From: Rhodococcus sp. OK519
GTDB lineage: Bacteria > Actinomycetota > Actinomycetes > Mycobacteriales > Mycobacteriaceae
Reading direction: 5' to 3'
Assembly: GCF_003051005.1 (NCBI RefSeq)
Contig: NZ_QAOW01000002.1
Coordinates: 62,001-126,000, forward strand
Length of the DNA: 64,000 nucleotides
The first letter of the stretch is position 1; each line of letters starts with the position of its first letter. The notes under the pieces were generated by a model. It made no database searches and had not been told where the DNA came from. It worked only from the letters and a program-made list of their open reading frames with translations. This document shows, one piece after another, positions 44,171-53,463 of the stretch. A program made the position numbers and the translations under genes.

Positions 44171-45028
44171 ATGACGGACATTCGGAAGGTCACCGTACTG
44201 GGCGCGGGAGTTCTGGGTTCCCAGATCGCATTCCAGACGGCCTTCAAGGGCTTCGACGTCACGTCCTACGACATCGACGACAAGGCCCTCGACGCCGCGC
44301 GCGGACGCTTCGACGGCCTGGTCGACACGTACCGGAGAGAGGTTCCCGGTGCCGACGACGGCAGTGCCGCGGCCACGCTGGACCGCCTGACGCTGACGTC
44401 CGATCCCGACGCGGCGGTGGCCGACGCGGATCTCGTCATCGAGGCGATTCCCGAGATCCTCTCGCTCAAGCAGGACACCTATCGCCGGATCGGCGCCGCC
44501 GCGCCGGAGCGCACGATCTTCGCGACGAATTCGTCGACACTGCTGCCCAGCGACCTCGCCGACGCCACCGGACGTCCGGACCGCTTCCTGGCGCTGCACT
44601 TCGCGAATCGGGTGTGGACCTCCAACACTGCGGAGGTCATGGGTACCGAGCGCACCGACCCCGCGGTGTACCGGGCTGTCGTCGACTTCGCGACCGCGAT
44701 CGGCATGGTGCCGATCGAACTGCACAAGGAGAAGGCCGGCTATGTGCTGAACTCTCTGCTCGTGCCGTTCCTCAACTCCGCAGCCGGTCTCGCCGCCGGA
44801 GGTTACGCCGAACCGGAGGACGTCGACAAGACCTGGAAAATCGCCACCGGCGCGCCCCTGGGCCCGTTCCAGATCTTCGACATCATCGGCCTCACCACGC
44901 CGTACAACATCATGGCCCACGGTGACGCGGCCTCCCAGAAGCTGGCGGTGTGGCTCAAGGAGAACTACATCGACAAGGGCAAGCTCGGCATCGCGTCGGG
45001 CGAGGGCTTCTACCGCTACAAGGAGTGA
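44171..45028 (+). CDS. 3-hydroxyacyl-CoA dehydrogenase
   Basis: 285-residue NAD-dependent dehydrogenase of the HCDH family, for acyl-CoA or related 3-hydroxy acid oxidation. GAGVLGSQIA (about 11-20) is the NAD site; the catalytic His is in ALHFANRVW and a Glu follows; the C-terminal domain carries KEKAGYVLNSLLVPFLN. ATG 44171 with GGAGGA upstream. Lies beside an enoyl-CoA hydratase (3 kb away) and the TauD dioxygenase. Terminated by the hairpin at 45056. Confidence 0.9.
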   Translation: MTDIRKVTVLGAGVLGSQIAFQTAFKGFDVTSYDIDDKALDAARGRFDGLVDTYRREVPGADDGSAAATLDRLTLTSDPDAAVADADLVIEAIPEILSLKQDTYRRIGAAAPERTIFATNSSTLLPSDLADATGRPDRFLALHFANRVWTSNTAEVMGTERTDPAVYRAVVDFATAIGMVPIELHKEKAGYVLNSLLVPFLNSAAGLAAGGYAEPEDVDKTWKIATGAPLGPFQIFDIIGLTTPYNIMAHGDAASQKLAVWLKENYIDKGKLGIASGEGFYRYKE

Positions 45029-45055
45029 CGGCCCTATCGCGGGTCTCGCACAGAT

Positions 45056-45085
45056 CGAGGGACGGGTGCCGGCACCCGTCCCTCG
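45056..45085. terminator. bidirectional terminator, convergent genes
   Basis: Perfect 30-base palindrome: arm 45056-45070 (starting CGAGGGACG) mirrored by 45071-45085; the four central bases would open as loop. Between the dehydrogenase and the duplicated membrane-protein gene. Confidence 0.85.
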
Positions 45086-45093
45086 ACCGCTTG

Positions 45094-47217
45094 TCAGACC
45101 GCGGCCGCCTCCCGTTCCGGCTCGAGCTCCAGCGGTTCCGTCCGGACGGGCCGGAACCGGTCGATGATCACGACGCAGAGCAGGGAGACGGCCCCCCAGA
45201 TCACGAACGTGAGCAGGTGGCTGCCGACGGTGTCACCGCCGAAGTACAAGATCGACCGCACCGATTCGACGGCCGCGGGCATCGGCAGGATGTCGTGCAG
45301 GAACCGGAAGAGCGCCGGCTCCATGTAGATCGACAGCGCACCACCCGAGGCCGGGACCCCGAGGAACATCAGGATCGCGACGACCGGCAGCACCGCCAGC
45401 AACCCCATCAGTCGGACGAACACGGTCGTGAACAGCGCCGTGGCGATGATCGCGACGATGCCGGTGCCGACCAGTGGCAGGAAGTGACCGTCGACGGCTC
45501 CGACGATCGGGCCCGCGATCAGCCAGACCACGACGGACATGAACACCGCCCACCCGGCCAGGACCGGCAGCAGCTTGCGCAGGCCCATCACCATCGGCGC
45601 GGCGTTGGCGGCCACGACGATGATCATGAAACCTGACATGATCCAGCCCATCGCGACGTACAGGCTCACCGTGCCCATCGTGTCCCCGCCGTCGAGCGAG
45701 GCGACGGTCTCACTGGACATCGGCACCTGTTGGCCCGCGGCCACCTGACCGAACACCTGGGTGACCACCTGGTGCTGGCTGACGCCCGCGGCCTGGTTGG
45801 TGATCAGTGTGGCGGAGGGGTTGTCCGCCGACGGCAGCACGTAGGCGGCCACCACGGTGCGGTCCTCGACCTGGGCGCGCGCCTCGTCGACCGAATCGGA
45901 TGCACGCAGGTCGAACAGGCCTGGCATGTTCCGGTCGAGACCGCCCACGGCCTGCTCGGCCTGCTCGGTGTTCGCGGCGACGACGGTCACCGGCATATCC
46001 TGCGGCGCAGGCTGATACATCGCGCCGAGCATGAACGTGATCATCATGGCAACCATGCCGAGCGGGAAGATCGCCAGCGTGGCGTAGCGGACCTTGGTGC
46101 TCGTAGGACGTGGACCCGCAGTCAGGGACGGCATGGACACCTGGGGTGTCCCGGCGTCGGGGTTGCGTCGGCGTTTGAGCGCGTCGACGCCGAGCGTTGC
46201 GGCCAGCGCCAGCACCGCGCCGATGCCCAGCACCGTCAGGTGGGTGCCGACTCCGTTGCCGCCGAAGTACAGCACCGAGCGCAGGGCTTCACCGGTCGCG
46301 GGCGTGGGCAGGAACTTGTGCAGCGTCGCGTAGAACGAGGGCATCGTGTAGACGGACATGCCCATGTTGGACGCCGGCACGCCGAGCACCATCAGGAACA
46401 ACATGCCTGCCAGGACCGCCATCGGGCCGAGGATCCTGGTGAGGAACAACTGCACCGTGCCGACCGCGAACACCGCGAGCCAGCTGATTCCCAGGACCGC
46501 CGCGGTGTTCCCCTCGAGCGCGCCGAGGATCGGTCCGGCGACGAACCACACCAATCCGGCGATCAACGCGGACCAGCCGGCCAGGATCGGCACGAACCTG
46601 CGGAAGCGCAGCAGTTCCGGCGAGTTCGACAGCATGACGCTCAGTGGCATGTAGCCGGCCAGCATCAGCGCCGTCGTCATGAACATCGCGGTGAGCCCGG
46701 CGGAGTCGCTCGCCGGGAGCGGTGCGAGATCCTCGGCCTCCAGCGTCAGTCCCTGTGCAAGCACCTGGGGTGCCAGAAGTCCGGTGACCGTGCCGACCTG
46801 CGACGCACCGGCCGCGGTGGCGGTCAGGACAGTCGCCGTGCCCGCCGCCTGATCCGACAGCACGACCGCTCCCGCGACCTCGCGGTCGAGGACCGACTGC
46901 CGGGCGTCGGCGTCGGTCGCGACCACCCGGATGTCGACCCCAGAAGGATTCTCGGCGGCGAGCGCTTGGGCGAACTGCTCGGCCTGCGGCGCCGGGCCCG
47001 ACACGGCGATCGGCATGTTGTGCGGGGTGGGCGCGTGCATCGTCGCCAGATAGCCCGTGATCATCATGCCGACCATGAGGAACGGCAGCAGGATCATCGC
47101 GACGTAGCGACCGATCCGCTCCTTCTTGGCACGGGATGCTTCGACCTCGACCTCGGAATCGACCTCGGAATCGTGCGCCGGTGGACCCTCGTCGGTCGCC
47201 GTAGGTGTGGATGTCAC
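45094..47217 (-). CDS. internally duplicated YhgE/ABC-2-like membrane protein
   Basis: 707-residue polytopic membrane protein made of two homologous halves (about 38-365 and 379-695). Each half starts with a helix (YVAMILLPFLMVGMMITGYL; YATLAIFPLGMVAMMITFML), then PTPHNMPIAV or PAPQDMPVTV, a periplasmic domain, then about five helices ending in LGVPAS and RSVLYFGG or RSILYFGG. Halves of this kind are usually separate YhgE/Pip- or ABC-2-like chains acting in export. The N-terminal 35 residues are acidic. GTG 47217 with GGGAG upstream. Divergent TetR gene at 47413. No ATPase gene is adjacent. Function unknown. Confidence 0.85.
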   Translation of the reverse strand: MTSTPTATDEGPPAHDSEVDSEVEVEASRAKKERIGRYVAMILLPFLMVGMMITGYLATMHAPTPHNMPIAVSGPAPQAEQFAQALAAENPSGVDIRVVATDADARQSVLDREVAGAVVLSDQAAGTATVLTATAAGASQVGTVTGLLAPQVLAQGLTLEAEDLAPLPASDSAGLTAMFMTTALMLAGYMPLSVMLSNSPELLRFRRFVPILAGWSALIAGLVWFVAGPILGALEGNTAAVLGISWLAVFAVGTVQLFLTRILGPMAVLAGMLFLMVLGVPASNMGMSVYTMPSFYATLHKFLPTPATGEALRSVLYFGGNGVGTHLTVLGIGAVLALAATLGVDALKRRRNPDAGTPQVSMPSLTAGPRPTSTKVRYATLAIFPLGMVAMMITFMLGAMYQPAPQDMPVTVVAANTEQAEQAVGGLDRNMPGLFDLRASDSVDEARAQVEDRTVVAAYVLPSADNPSATLITNQAAGVSQHQVVTQVFGQVAAGQQVPMSSETVASLDGGDTMGTVSLYVAMGWIMSGFMIIVVAANAAPMVMGLRKLLPVLAGWAVFMSVVVWLIAGPIVGAVDGHFLPLVGTGIVAIIATALFTTVFVRLMGLLAVLPVVAILMFLGVPASGGALSIYMEPALFRFLHDILPMPAAVESVRSILYFGGDTVGSHLLTFVIWGAVSLLCVVIIDRFRPVRTEPLELEPEREAAAV

Positions 47218-47300
47218 AGTCGTGCTCCCGCTGGTCGCTGATGTCTGTATATGAACGCGTCGATCCGAACCGACACCCCAAAATTACGCCGCTTGACTTA

Positions 47301-47312
47301 AATTGCACAATT
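47301..47312. promoter_or_regulatory. operator-like dyad between membrane protein and TetR
   Basis: AATTG-CA-CAATT inverted repeat in an AT-rich patch between the divergent genes; TTGACT at 47293-47298 may be a -35 box reading toward the TetR gene. Confidence 0.4.
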
Positions 47313-47412
47313 GGTTGGCGTGGTGACGTTCGTCCCACCAGCACCCCGAGGCCCGCGGCACGACCGACGGTCACGGCGTAGCGCGGAACGACACGGCACG
47401 AGGGGAAACACA

Positions 47413-48075
47413 TTGGGACAGCACAGCGACCGGGTGCGAAACGCACTGCTGGATGCAGCCGAGGAACTGTTCGCCACCGACGGCATCGACGCCGTGTCGA
47501 ACCGGCGCATCGCCGAACACGCCGGCAACTCCAACCATTCAGCGGTGAGCTACCACTTCGGTGGGCGCGACGAACTCGTGCGGGCACTGCTCGATCGCCA
47601 CACCTCGTTCGCACGGGCACGACGAGCCGAACTCGTCGCGGAACTCCGCGAGGACGCCCCCATCACCGACCTACTGGCCTGCATGATCCTGCCGTTCACG
47701 GACCTCCTGGCAGCGCGTCCCGCGCCCAGTTGGCGGGCACGGTTTCTGCAGCAGTTGCGCACGGTGCCGTCCGTGGCCGCGTCGGTCGCCGAGTCCGTGC
47801 GGGCCGATCCGCTCACCGATCAGTTGATCCTCCGGACCCGACAACACTTTTCGACGGTTCCCGACGGGGTGTTCGCCGGACGCGCTCGGATCCTCGGACA
47901 CGTGACACTCGACGCGTGCGCGGAGTACGAATCGCGCGTCCAGGCCGGGTCCGTCACCGCCGACTGGACGGGACTCGGCTACTTCCTCATCGACTCCGCC
48001 GCGGGCATGCTCGGCGCACCTGTCACCCACGCCGGGGACTTCCTCGGGGAGTCGGCTGCGACGTATCTGCTGTAG
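47413..48075 (+). CDS. TetR-family regulator, divergent from the duplicated membrane protein
   Basis: 220-residue TetR repressor. HTH at about 25-55 (NRRIAEHAGNSNHSAVSYHFGGR). TTG 47413 chosen since GAGGGG lies 7 bases upstream and it gives a normal distance to the HTH; upstream GTG codons near 47320 would add 30 residues of low-complexity sequence. Likely controls itself and the membrane-protein gene; the ligand may be what that protein exports. Confidence 0.85.
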   Translation: MGQHSDRVRNALLDAAEELFATDGIDAVSNRRIAEHAGNSNHSAVSYHFGGRDELVRALLDRHTSFARARRAELVAELREDAPITDLLACMILPFTDLLAARPAPSWRARFLQQLRTVPSVAASVAESVRADPLTDQLILRTRQHFSTVPDGVFAGRARILGHVTLDACAEYESRVQAGSVTADWTGLGYFLIDSAAGMLGAPVTHAGDFLGESAATYLL

Positions 48076-48103
48076 CGGGACCGGGGACGGCCCCTGCGCC
48101 GAT

Positions 48104-49510
48104 TCAAGCGAGCAACTTCTTCTGCACCTTGCCCATCGCGTTGCGCGGCAGTGACTCCACGATCCGCACCTCGCGCGGCCGCTTGTGCACCGACAGCTGC
48201 GACGCGACGTGGTCGATGAGCACCTGCTCGTCGACCGCATCGCCGACGACGAACGCCACGATCCGCTGACCGAGGTCGGCGTCGGGCAGTCCGACGACTG
48301 CGGCCTCCTTCACACCCGGATGCCCGAGCAGCGCGGTCTCGACCTCGCCGGCACCGATGCGGTACCCGCCGGACTTGATGAGGTCGGTGGACTCGCGTCC
48401 GACGATCCGATGGAACCCGCCCTCGTCGATCACTGCAACGTCACCGGTCTTGAACCAGCCGTCGTCGGTCCACGACTCGGCGGTCGCCTCGGGGCGGTTC
48501 AGATAGCCGTCGAACAGCGTCGCCCCACGGACCTGCAGGCCGCCGATGCTCTCGCCGTCGTGCGGCACCGGGCCCCCGTGCTCGTCGCGCAGCCGGGTCT
48601 CGACGCCACGGACCGGCAGACCCACCCAGCCGGGGCGGCGCTCGCCGTCGACGCGAGTGCTGATCGTCAGCATCGTCTCACTCATGCCGTAGCGCTCGAT
48701 CGGGGTGAGCCCGGTGAGCTCGCGCAGCCGTTCGAACACCGGCACAGGCAGCGGCGCACTGCCCGACACCAGCAGCCGGGCATCGCTGAGAGCGCGCGCC
48801 GACTCCTCGTCCAGGGCGATCCGCGACCACACCGTGGGCACGCCGAAGTACAGCGAACCGCGCGCCGCGGCATACGCCTGCGGTGTGGGCTTGACGGTGT
48901 GGATCAGTCGGCTTCCCACACGCAGCGGGCCGAGCACACCGAGGATCAAACCGTGCACATGGAACAGCGGAAGGCCGTGCACCAGAACGTCCTTGGACGT
49001 CCACTGCCATGCCTCGGCAAGCGCGTCGATGCCCGCGGCGATCGCGCGGCGGCTGAGCAACACGCCCTTCGGCGGGCCCGTCGTGCCGGACGTGTAGAGC
49101 ACGAACGCGGTCGACGACGGGTGTGGTTCGGGATGGCTGTGCCAGTCCCGCGAATGTACGCGCACCGGGACCACCGGCAGCGCGGATCCCTCGGGCGCCC
49201 GCCCGAGCCATGCCTGGGCGCCGGAATCGGACAGGATGTGATCGAGTTCGGCCGGACCCGAATCCGGCGGAACGGGAACGACGGTGACCCCGGCGAGCAG
49301 GCATCCGACGACGGCGATCACCGTCGCGGGTGTCGGATCGGCGAGCACCGCGACCACGCGGGCACCGGCGATGCGCTTGGCCAGCGCCCCGGCGGCCCCG
49401 AGGATGTCGGTGCGCGAGAGCGCGGTGTCACCGATCCGGACGGCGTCGGGCATGTCGTCGCCGCGCGCGACGGCGAGGGGGTTCAGCGAACTGAGCAGCA
49501 CGACGCCCAC
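48104..49510 (-). CDS. fadD36: acyl-CoA synthetase, FadD36-like
   Basis: 468-residue adenylate-forming ligase. YTSGTTGPPKG (P-loop), YGMSET, WFKTGD and GGYRIGAGEVE motifs, and a C-terminal Lys (MGKVQKK) for catalysis. Its short length and its place next to proline catabolism genes match Rv1193 (FadD36). The medium-chain or aryl substrate is not predictable. GTG 49510 chosen; a second in-frame GTG is 6 bases on. Confidence 0.88.
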   Translation of the reverse strand: MGVVLLSSLNPLAVARGDDMPDAVRIGDTALSRTDILGAAGALAKRIAGARVVAVLADPTPATVIAVVGCLLAGVTVVPVPPDSGPAELDHILSDSGAQAWLGRAPEGSALPVVPVRVHSRDWHSHPEPHPSSTAFVLYTSGTTGPPKGVLLSRRAIAAGIDALAEAWQWTSKDVLVHGLPLFHVHGLILGVLGPLRVGSRLIHTVKPTPQAYAAARGSLYFGVPTVWSRIALDEESARALSDARLLVSGSAPLPVPVFERLRELTGLTPIERYGMSETMLTISTRVDGERRPGWVGLPVRGVETRLRDEHGGPVPHDGESIGGLQVRGATLFDGYLNRPEATAESWTDDGWFKTGDVAVIDEGGFHRIVGRESTDLIKSGGYRIGAGEVETALLGHPGVKEAAVVGLPDADLGQRIVAFVVGDAVDEQVLIDHVASQLSVHKRPREVRIVESLPRNAMGKVQKKLLA

Positions 49511-49528
49511 TGTCTCACAAGCGCCGCG

Positions 49529-50497
49529 TCAGCCTCGCGTGAGCGTCGAGCGCAGGAAGAACTTCAAGTTCGACGGCCGCTCCGCGAGACGCCGCATGAA
49601 GTAGCCGTACCACTGCGCGCCGTACGGAACGTAGACCCGCATCCGGCGGCCCGCATCGACCACCCGCGCCTGCTCGAGATCGCGGATGCCGAACAGCATC
49701 TGATGCTCGAAATCGTCCGGACCCCTCCCGGTTTCCCGAATCATCCCGTCGACCACGTCGATGATCGCGGGATCGTGGGTGGCCAGCATCGGGTACCCTT
49801 TGCCGCGCATCAGGATCTCGAGGCACCGCAGGTACGACGCGTCGACGTCGTCCCGGGCCCGGTACGCCACCGACTCAGGTTCCCGGTACGCGCCCTTGCA
49901 CAGCCTGATCCGCGATCCCGGGCCGGCGAGGCCCCGACAGTCTCCCTCGGTGCGGCGCAGGTACGCCTGCAGCACCGTGCCGAGCCACGGGAAGTCGGCC
50001 CGCAACTCCCGCACGATCGACAGCGTGGAATCGGTGCGGGAGTGGTCCTCGGCGTCGACGGTCACCCACACGCCGTGCTCGTGCGCCGCCGCGCAGATAG
50101 TCCGCGCGTGGTCGAGGGCGATCTTGTCGCCGTCGACCGGCAACCCCTGCCCCAGCGCAGACAGCTTCACCGACACCTCGAGCGGGCGTATCCCGGAGGT
50201 GTCGGCGTGCGGCAGTCGTGCGAGTTCGGCGAGCAGTTCGAGATACGCGACGACGGTTTCCCGGGCCTGCCCGACATCGCGAGTGTCCTCGCCGAGGTAG
50301 TCGATGCTGACCGACCTGCCCGCGACGAGCAGTGTCGACGTCGCGGCCATCGCATCGGCGAGCGACTCCCCCGCCACGAAGCGGCGGACGATCGACTTGG
50401 TGACCGGTGCCCGGGTGACCGCGCTCTTCACCCGCGGCGAGCGCGCCGCAGCGAGGATCGCGGGCCGCAGCGGGTTCGACAGGACACCCGGCGTCAT
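49529..50497 (-). CDS. proline dehydrogenase
   Basis: 322-residue FAD enzyme oxidising proline to pyrroline-5-carboxylate at the membrane. The TIM-barrel is read from VSVKLSALG and DAEDH to RLCKGAYREPE, ATHDP, and EHQMLFGIRD near the C-terminus, with YGAQWYGYFMRRLAERPSN at the end, the substrate helix. ATG 50497 overlaps the pruA stop (TGATG). Works with the upstream pruA. Syntenic with Rv1188. Confidence 0.92.
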   Translation of the reverse strand: MTPGVLSNPLRPAILAAARSPRVKSAVTRAPVTKSIVRRFVAGESLADAMAATSTLLVAGRSVSIDYLGEDTRDVGQARETVVAYLELLAELARLPHADTSGIRPLEVSVKLSALGQGLPVDGDKIALDHARTICAAAHEHGVWVTVDAEDHSRTDSTLSIVRELRADFPWLGTVLQAYLRRTEGDCRGLAGPGSRIRLCKGAYREPESVAYRARDDVDASYLRCLEILMRGKGYPMLATHDPAIIDVVDGMIRETGRGPDDFEHQMLFGIRDLEQARVVDAGRRMRVYVPYGAQWYGYFMRRLAERPSNLKFFLRSTLTRG

Positions 50498-52140
50498 CAG
50501 CCGCCGTCCGGGCCCATGTGCGGGTAGCGGTGATCGGTGGGCGGGACGAACGTCTCCTTGATCGTGCGCGCCGACACCCAGCGCAGCAGGTTCAGTGGCG
50601 ACCCGGCTTTGTCGTCGGTACCCGATGCCCGCGCGCCCCCGAACGGCTGCTGACCCACCACAGCACCGGTCGGCTTGTCGTTCACATAGAAGTTGCCCGC
50701 CGCGTATCGCAGTGCGGCCGAGGCCTGTTCGATCGCGGTGCGGTCGGTGGCCACCACCGCACCGGTCAACGCGTACGGGGAGGCTGCGTCGACCGCGGCG
50801 AGCACGTCGGCGAACGAGGTCGGTGCGGAATCGTCGTAGACGTGGACCGCGAGGATGGGGCCGAAGTATTCCTTCGACAGCGCCTCGTCCCCCCGATCGT
50901 CGACCAGCAGCACCGTGGGACGGACGAAGTACCCGACGCTGTCGTCGTACTTACCGCCCACCACCACCTGTACGCCGTCGGCGCCGCGGGCACGTTCGAT
51001 CGCCGCGACGCTCTTGTCGTAGGCGCGTCGGTCGATGAGCGCGCCACCGAAGTTCTCGAGATCGCTGACGTCGCCGTAGGTCAGTGCGTCCACCTCGGCG
51101 AGGAACTGGTCTTTCATCCCGCTCCATATCGATTTCGGGATGTAGGCGCGCGACGCCGCGGAGCACTTCTGCCCCTGGTACTCGAACGCGCCGCGGATCA
51201 GCGCCGTCGACAGCACCGCCGGGTCGGCCGACGGGTGCGCGACGACGAAGTCCTTGCCACCCGTCTCGCCCACCAGTCGCGGATAGCCGCGATACTTTCC
51301 GATATTCGCCCCCACCTCGCGCCACAGGTGCTGGAACGTGGCGGTGGACCCCGTGAAATGGATGCCCGCCAGCCGCGGATCGCTCAGTGCCACATCCGAT
51401 ACGGCCAGTCCGTCGCCGGTGAGCAGGTTGATCACACCGGGGGGCAGGCCGGCCGCCTCGAGCAGTCGCATCGTCCGGTACGCGGCGAGCGTCTGGGTGG
51501 GCGACGGCTTCCAGATCACCGTGTTTCCCATCAGCGCCGGCGCGGTCGGCAGGTTCCCGGCGATCGCGGTGAAATTGAACGGCGTGATCGCGTAGACGAA
51601 CCCCTCGAGCGGGCGGTACTCGAGCCGGTTCCACACCCCCGGCGACGACGTGGGTTGCTCGGCGAGGATCCCGCGCGCGAAGTGGACGTTGAACCGCCAG
51701 AAGTCGATCAGTTCACACGGCGCGTCGATCTCGGCCTGCTGGACGGACTTGGACTGCCCCAGCATGGTCGCCGCGGCCATCTTCTCCCGCCACGGCCCGG
51801 ACAGCAGGTCCGCGGCCCGCAGCAGCACCGCGGCACGCTCGTCGAACGGCAACCCGCGCCACGCCGGCGCCGCGGCGGTCGCGGCGTCGATCGCGGCGCG
51901 CGCGTCGTCATACGTGGCGTTGGCGTAGGAGCCGAGGATCGCGGAATGCCGGTGTGGTCGAACCACTTCCATCGGTTCGCCGTTGCCGTGGCGGTCTTCG
52001 CCGCCGATGATGTGCGGGATCTCGATGGCGGACGAGCATTCCTCGAGGGCCCCGCGAAGGCGTTCGCGTTCGGGACTCCCCGGCGCGTAGGAATGGACCG
52101 GCTCGTTGTACGGCGCCGGTACGTGCGTGACGGCATCCAT
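50497..52140 (-). CDS. pruA: L-glutamate gamma-semialdehyde (pyrroline-5-carboxylate) dehydrogenase
   Basis: 547-residue NAD-dependent aldehyde dehydrogenase converting the proline-derived semialdehyde to glutamate; also called rocA. TPFNFTAIAGNL and GNTVIWKPSPTQ bind cofactor; ETGGKDF holds the Glu base; YQGQKCSAASRAY contains the catalytic Cys; KEYFGPILAV follows. ATG 52140 has GAGGAGGG upstream; a longer frame to 52164 is weaker. Operon pruA-proline dehydrogenase. Confidence 0.94.
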   Translation of the reverse strand: MDAVTHVPAPYNEPVHSYAPGSPERERLRGALEECSSAIEIPHIIGGEDRHGNGEPMEVVRPHRHSAILGSYANATYDDARAAIDAATAAAPAWRGLPFDERAAVLLRAADLLSGPWREKMAAATMLGQSKSVQQAEIDAPCELIDFWRFNVHFARGILAEQPTSSPGVWNRLEYRPLEGFVYAITPFNFTAIAGNLPTAPALMGNTVIWKPSPTQTLAAYRTMRLLEAAGLPPGVINLLTGDGLAVSDVALSDPRLAGIHFTGSTATFQHLWREVGANIGKYRGYPRLVGETGGKDFVVAHPSADPAVLSTALIRGAFEYQGQKCSAASRAYIPKSIWSGMKDQFLAEVDALTYGDVSDLENFGGALIDRRAYDKSVAAIERARGADGVQVVVGGKYDDSVGYFVRPTVLLVDDRGDEALSKEYFGPILAVHVYDDSAPTSFADVLAAVDAASPYALTGAVVATDRTAIEQASAALRYAAGNFYVNDKPTGAVVGQQPFGGARASGTDDKAGSPLNLLRWVSARTIKETFVPPTDHRYPHMGPDGG

Positions 52141-52211
52141 GCTGCCCTCCTCAGCCCGAGCCAAGTGACTGCAACCAAGCTCAGGCTACGCCCGAGACCA
52201 CCCCGAGCGCC

Positions 52212-52317
52212 GCGCAACAAGTGCGCTGAGCGTCGGAATCTTCACCCGGCCGGCGCGACAAGTGCGCAAAACGCGGGAACCCGGGCCTCACGCGCGCGAC
52301 AAGTGCGCAAAACGCGG
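52212..52317 (+). repeat. 41-base-period intergenic repeat, locus 3 (three units)
   Basis: Blocks at about 52212-52235 (diverged), 52253-52276 and 52294-52317, each 41 bases apart; core GACAAGTGCGCAAAACGCGGG in the last two (split: GACAAGTGCGC, AAAACGCGGG). Spacers are GC-rich with CCCGGCCGG or CCCGGGC centres. Between divergently placed ends of pruA (start) and dapC (stop). Confidence 0.8.
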
Positions 52318-52338
52318 GAACCCGGGCGTCCGGTGGGG

Positions 52339-53439
52339 TCAGGACAAGCGCGCTGCCGCCGCGGAGATCCGCTCGTCCGAGGCGGTCAGGGCGATCCGTA
52401 CGTGCTTCCGCCCACGCGGGCCGTAGAAGTCGCCCGGCGCGACGAGGATGCCGCGGTCGGCGAACCAGTCGACCGTCGCCCGGCAGTCCTCACCGCGAGT
52501 GGCCCACAGGTACAGCCCGGCCTCCGAGTTGTCGACCGTGAAGCCCGCACCGCGTACGGCGGCGAGCAGGATCTCGCGGCGCTTGCGGTACCGCTCGCGC
52601 TGCTCCTTCTCCTGGTCGTCGTCGGCGAGGGCGGCCGCCATCGCGGCCTGGATCGGCGTCGGCATCATCATGCCGGAGTGCTTGCGCACCTCGAGCAGTT
52701 CGGAGATGAGCGCGGGGTCGCCGGCGAGGAAACCGGCCCGGTAGCTGGCCAGGTTCGACGTCTTCGACAGCGAATGGATCGCGATCAGGCCCGTGTGGTC
52801 GCCGTCACACACCCGCGGATCGAGGATCGACACCGCGTCGTCCTCCCACGTGAGACCCAGGTAGCACTCGTCGGACGCGACGATCGCCCCGCGCTCACGC
52901 GCGAACGCGACCACCTTGCGCAGATGCTCTACGCCGAGCACCTTGCCGGTGGGGTTGGACGGCGAGTTCACGAAGATCAGTGCCGGCTTCTGCGGACCCA
53001 GCTGCGCGGTCCCGTCGGCGCGCAGCACGCGCGCACCGGCGAGCAGCGCGCCCACCTCGTACGTCGGGTACGCGACCTCGGGGATGACCACCAGATCGTC
53101 GGCGCCGAGACCGAGCAGGCTCGGCAGCCACGCGATGGCCTCCTTGGTGCCGATCACCGGCAGGATCGCGGCCGGATCGACGCCGGTCATGCCGTAGCGC
53201 CGGGCCAGCGACGCCGACGTCACCTCACGCAGCTCGTCGGTCCCGTGCGTCGTCGGGTATCCCGGTTCGGCAGAGACCGCCGCCAACGCCTCCCGGATCA
53301 CCGGTGCGACGGGGTCGACGGGCGTCCCGACGGAGAGGTTGACGATCCCGTCGGGATGCGACTGCGCCTTCTCCTTCGCGGACGCCAGCGAATCCCACGG
53401 GAAGTCGGGCAGGGTCTTGGCTACAGCGATGCGCGGCAC
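52339..53439 (-). CDS. dapC: succinyldiaminopimelate transaminase
   Basis: 366-residue PLP aminotransferase of lysine/DAP synthesis (class I fold). NSPSNPTGK and SDECYLGLTWE bind PLP; the Schiff-base Lys is in HSLSKTSNLASYR; the substrate Arg lies near KHVRIALT. Position next to fdxC matches Rv1178, assigned as DapC. GTG 53439 chosen. It works with dapD and dapE elsewhere in the window. Confidence 0.9.
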   Translation of the reverse strand: MPRIAVAKTLPDFPWDSLASAKEKAQSHPDGIVNLSVGTPVDPVAPVIREALAAVSAEPGYPTTHGTDELREVTSASLARRYGMTGVDPAAILPVIGTKEAIAWLPSLLGLGADDLVVIPEVAYPTYEVGALLAGARVLRADGTAQLGPQKPALIFVNSPSNPTGKVLGVEHLRKVVAFARERGAIVASDECYLGLTWEDDAVSILDPRVCDGDHTGLIAIHSLSKTSNLASYRAGFLAGDPALISELLEVRKHSGMMMPTPIQAAMAAALADDDQEKEQRERYRKRREILLAAVRGAGFTVDNSEAGLYLWATRGEDCRATVDWFADRGILVAPGDFYGPRGRKHVRIALTASDERISAAAARLS

Positions 53440-53463
53440 TGATCTTCCTCGAACTGCTCGTCT

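Noticed and set aside
50518-53442. 974-residue plus-strand frame
   Set aside because: Antisense to pruA and dapC, Arg-rich composition, no motifs.
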